A stretch of DNA of 64,000 bases from Candidatus Gallipaludibacter merdavium (GTDB lineage Bacteria; Bacteroidota; Bacteroidia; Bacteroidales; Paludibacteraceae): NCBI GenBank assembly GCA_017694875.1, contig JADIMG010000055.1, forward strand, positions 1-64,000, read 5' to 3'. Every line of letters starts with the position of its first letter. The first letter of the stretch is position 1. A program made the position numbers and the translations under genes. The notes under the pieces are model-generated. The model had not been told where the DNA came from. It worked only from the letters and a program-made list of their open reading frames with translations, and ran no database searches. This document shows positions 63,028-64,000 of this stretch, piece after piece.

Positions 63028-63546
63028 ATGAAACAACTGCTTTTTCTCTTTTTAGGATTTATACTTGGAGCAACCGTAATGTATGTTATTGTTGAGAATC
63101 GCCAAACGCCTGAAGAAAAGGCGTTGGAAATGGTTGAAAATATCACCGAATCAATTATCAATGAAGTGAATGGTGAAACGGAAGATGTTCAGGAACAAAC
63201 CGAAACAACCGTAACCAGCAACAAAGTGGCCCAGTCAGGTAAAAACTTCAAAATGTTCGAAAAACCCGGCAACAGTGTCGGTGGGTCCTATTTTCAGGTA
63301 GAAAAAGTCATGGACGAACACTACGCCATAGCACAAGAACAGGACTATTATGATTATACTGATACATATTTAAGCAAAGACCTCATCGTCCTCTTCTACA
63401 GTCCGGAGGAAAATGCCTTTTACGACGAGCAGATAATCAAAATCCCCAAAGGCAAATGTGCCCGTCAGATAGGTCTGTACAATTGGAAGGAATATACATA
63501 TTCCGATGGCAAAATGATTCCTATAGTGCAGATAATGAATAAATAG
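63028..63546 (+). CDS. Small membrane-anchored hypothetical protein
   Basis: The 172-residue protein has an N-terminal hydrophobic helix (about 3-21) followed by Glu/Thr-rich spacer (about 28-68) and a beta-rich C-terminal domain (KFFKMFEKPGNSVGGSYFQV-like, then VLFYSPEENAFYDEQIIKIP and RQIGLYNWKEYTYSDGK). It lies between the two Omp85-like paralogues. A TACCTTTG box stands at 62973-62980, 47 bases ahead. I do not recognise a family. Confidence 0.75.
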   Translation: MKQLLFLFLGFILGATVMYVIVENRQTPEEKALEMVENITESIINEVNGETEDVQEQTETTVTSNKVAQSGKNFKMFEKPGNSVGGSYFQVEKVMDEHYAIAQEQDYYDYTDTYLSKDLIVLFYSPEENAFYDEQIIKIPKGKCARQIGLYNWKEYTYSDGKMIPIVQIMNK

Positions 63547-63635
63547 CATATATTGATTACAGGTAGGTTTCTTCCTTTACAGTAGATATTTAGTATAAAA
63601 ATAGGTTGGAAATTTTGGAAAACTTATTCCGGTTT

Positions 63636-64000
63636 ATGAGAAAATACGTTTGTCTCTTGTTGCTTTCATCATGTTTGCTGCTTAAGGCAGAAAACCAGGC
63701 CTTATCCGATTCCGCAGCATTTCATGGGAAAGTCCAGAAGGGTTGGACCTTTGGCGCATTACCTTGTATTGCCTATGATGCCGATGCCGGATTCCAATAC
63801 GGAGCCCTAGCCAATGTCTATTATTATGGCGACGGTTCCACTTATCCCAACTACCTCCATTCCTTCTATGTCGAGGCCTCCTATACCACCATGCACTATG
63901 GAGTCTTCCGCCTGTTCTACGATTCAGACTACCTCATTCCAAATCACCGCTTTATTTTCGACATCTCATATATTCCCAACGCCATGTCCGACTTCCTCGG
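63636..64000 (+). CDS. Omp85-like outer membrane barrel protein, copy 2 (partial, cut by window end)
   Basis: A reading frame from ATG 63636 runs to the window end. It encodes a signal-like N-terminus (SSCLLLKAEN, possibly a lipobox Cys) followed by KGWTFGALPCIAYDADAG, FQYGALANVYYYGDGS and YPNYLHSFYVEASYTT, which repeats copy 1 (61473-62876) almost residue by residue. It is a tandem paralogue with the small hypothetical gene between. Only about 121 codons are visible, so its length and end are unknown. Confidence 0.88.
   Translation, partial: MRKYVCLLLLSSCLLLKAENQALSDSAAFHGKVQKGWTFGALPCIAYDADAGFQYGALANVYYYGDGSTYPNYLHSFYVEASYTTMHYGVFRLFYDSDYLIPNHRFIFDISYIPNAMSDFL

Overview
The window reads as a chromosomal segment of a Bacteroidota (order Bacteroidales, probably Bacteroidaceae). 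Evidence: promoters of the Bacteroides type (TAnnTTTG at -7, with TTTG or CTTG 19-20 bases upstream) in front of tRNAs and operons; few Shine-Dalgarno sites; a GldF-type permease; many PorT-like, TonB-receptor-like and SusC-like-fold outer membrane proteins; KduI/KduD sugar-acid enzymes; and the Bacteroidota-type order sigma-54 activator, LptE, hypothetical, SecG. I see no insertion sequence, prophage, CRISPR array or rRNA operon. Most of the window is core genome with some accessory polysaccharide genes.

Layout. 1-1.4 kb: a 5'-damaged methyltransferase, tRNA-Leu(CAA) and tRNA-Lys(CTT). 1.5-3.5 kb: sugar nucleotidyltransferase and galE. 3.6-6.4 kb (minus): DUF4861 lipoprotein, kduD and kduI for unsaturated uronate breakdown. 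6.5-8.8 kb (minus): PorT-like barrel and a LysM/periplasmic-binding fusion. 9.1-11.2 kb: ABC exporter with a YtrA-type GntR regulator. 11.5-14.3 kb: sigma-54 activator, lptE, hypothetical, secG. 14.4-15.5 kb: ttcA-like and DUF486 genes, then tRNA-Ser(GCT). 16-17 kb: mltG. 17-23.4 kb (minus): rlmN, a large amidase with an inserted domain, a rhamnogalacturonan acetylesterase, a PCMD protein and a Usp protein in one tight operon. 23.6-25 kb: fabG and bcp. 25.3-29.6 kb (minus): coaX, FadL-like barrel, TPR protein, lptC and a tiny Glu-rich lipoprotein. 29.8-34.9 kb (minus): acyl-CoA ligase, M28 peptidase, mutY. 35-36.5 kb: tRNA-Arg(TCT) and two duplicated hsp20 genes. 36.8-42.5 kb: PAS protein, small lipoprotein, fabD, pepT, gcvT, a phosphodiesterase and a PorT-like protein. 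42.5-45 kb: a MetH core without its end domains, and gldF without gldG. 45.1-49.3 kb: PagL-like protein, TPR protein, Crp/Fnr regulator. 49.6-55.3 kb: TonB-receptor-like barrel, DUF4494, yggS, recQ. 55.4-64 kb: pheT followed by porin, degenerate HisD-like protein, DUF819 transporter and an Omp85-like barrel, then a small membrane-anchored protein and the start of a second copy of the Omp85-like barrel.

How genes work together. KduI/KduD, the RG acetylesterase and the DUF4861 and PCMD proteins point to use of pectin-like or uronate-containing glycans, although no SusC/SusD pair lies in the window. LptE and LptC serve LPS export, and a PagL-like protein may trim lipid A. The best candidate for an undescribed system is the porin, HisD-like, DUF819, Omp85-like set at 57.9-62.9 kb. 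Its HisD-like member keeps the fold signature but has lost the zinc ligands and catalytic Glu-His expected of histidinol dehydrogenase. The next most interesting items are the MetH core lacking the homocysteine and reactivation domains, and the zinc amidase with a domain inserted between its zinc ligands.
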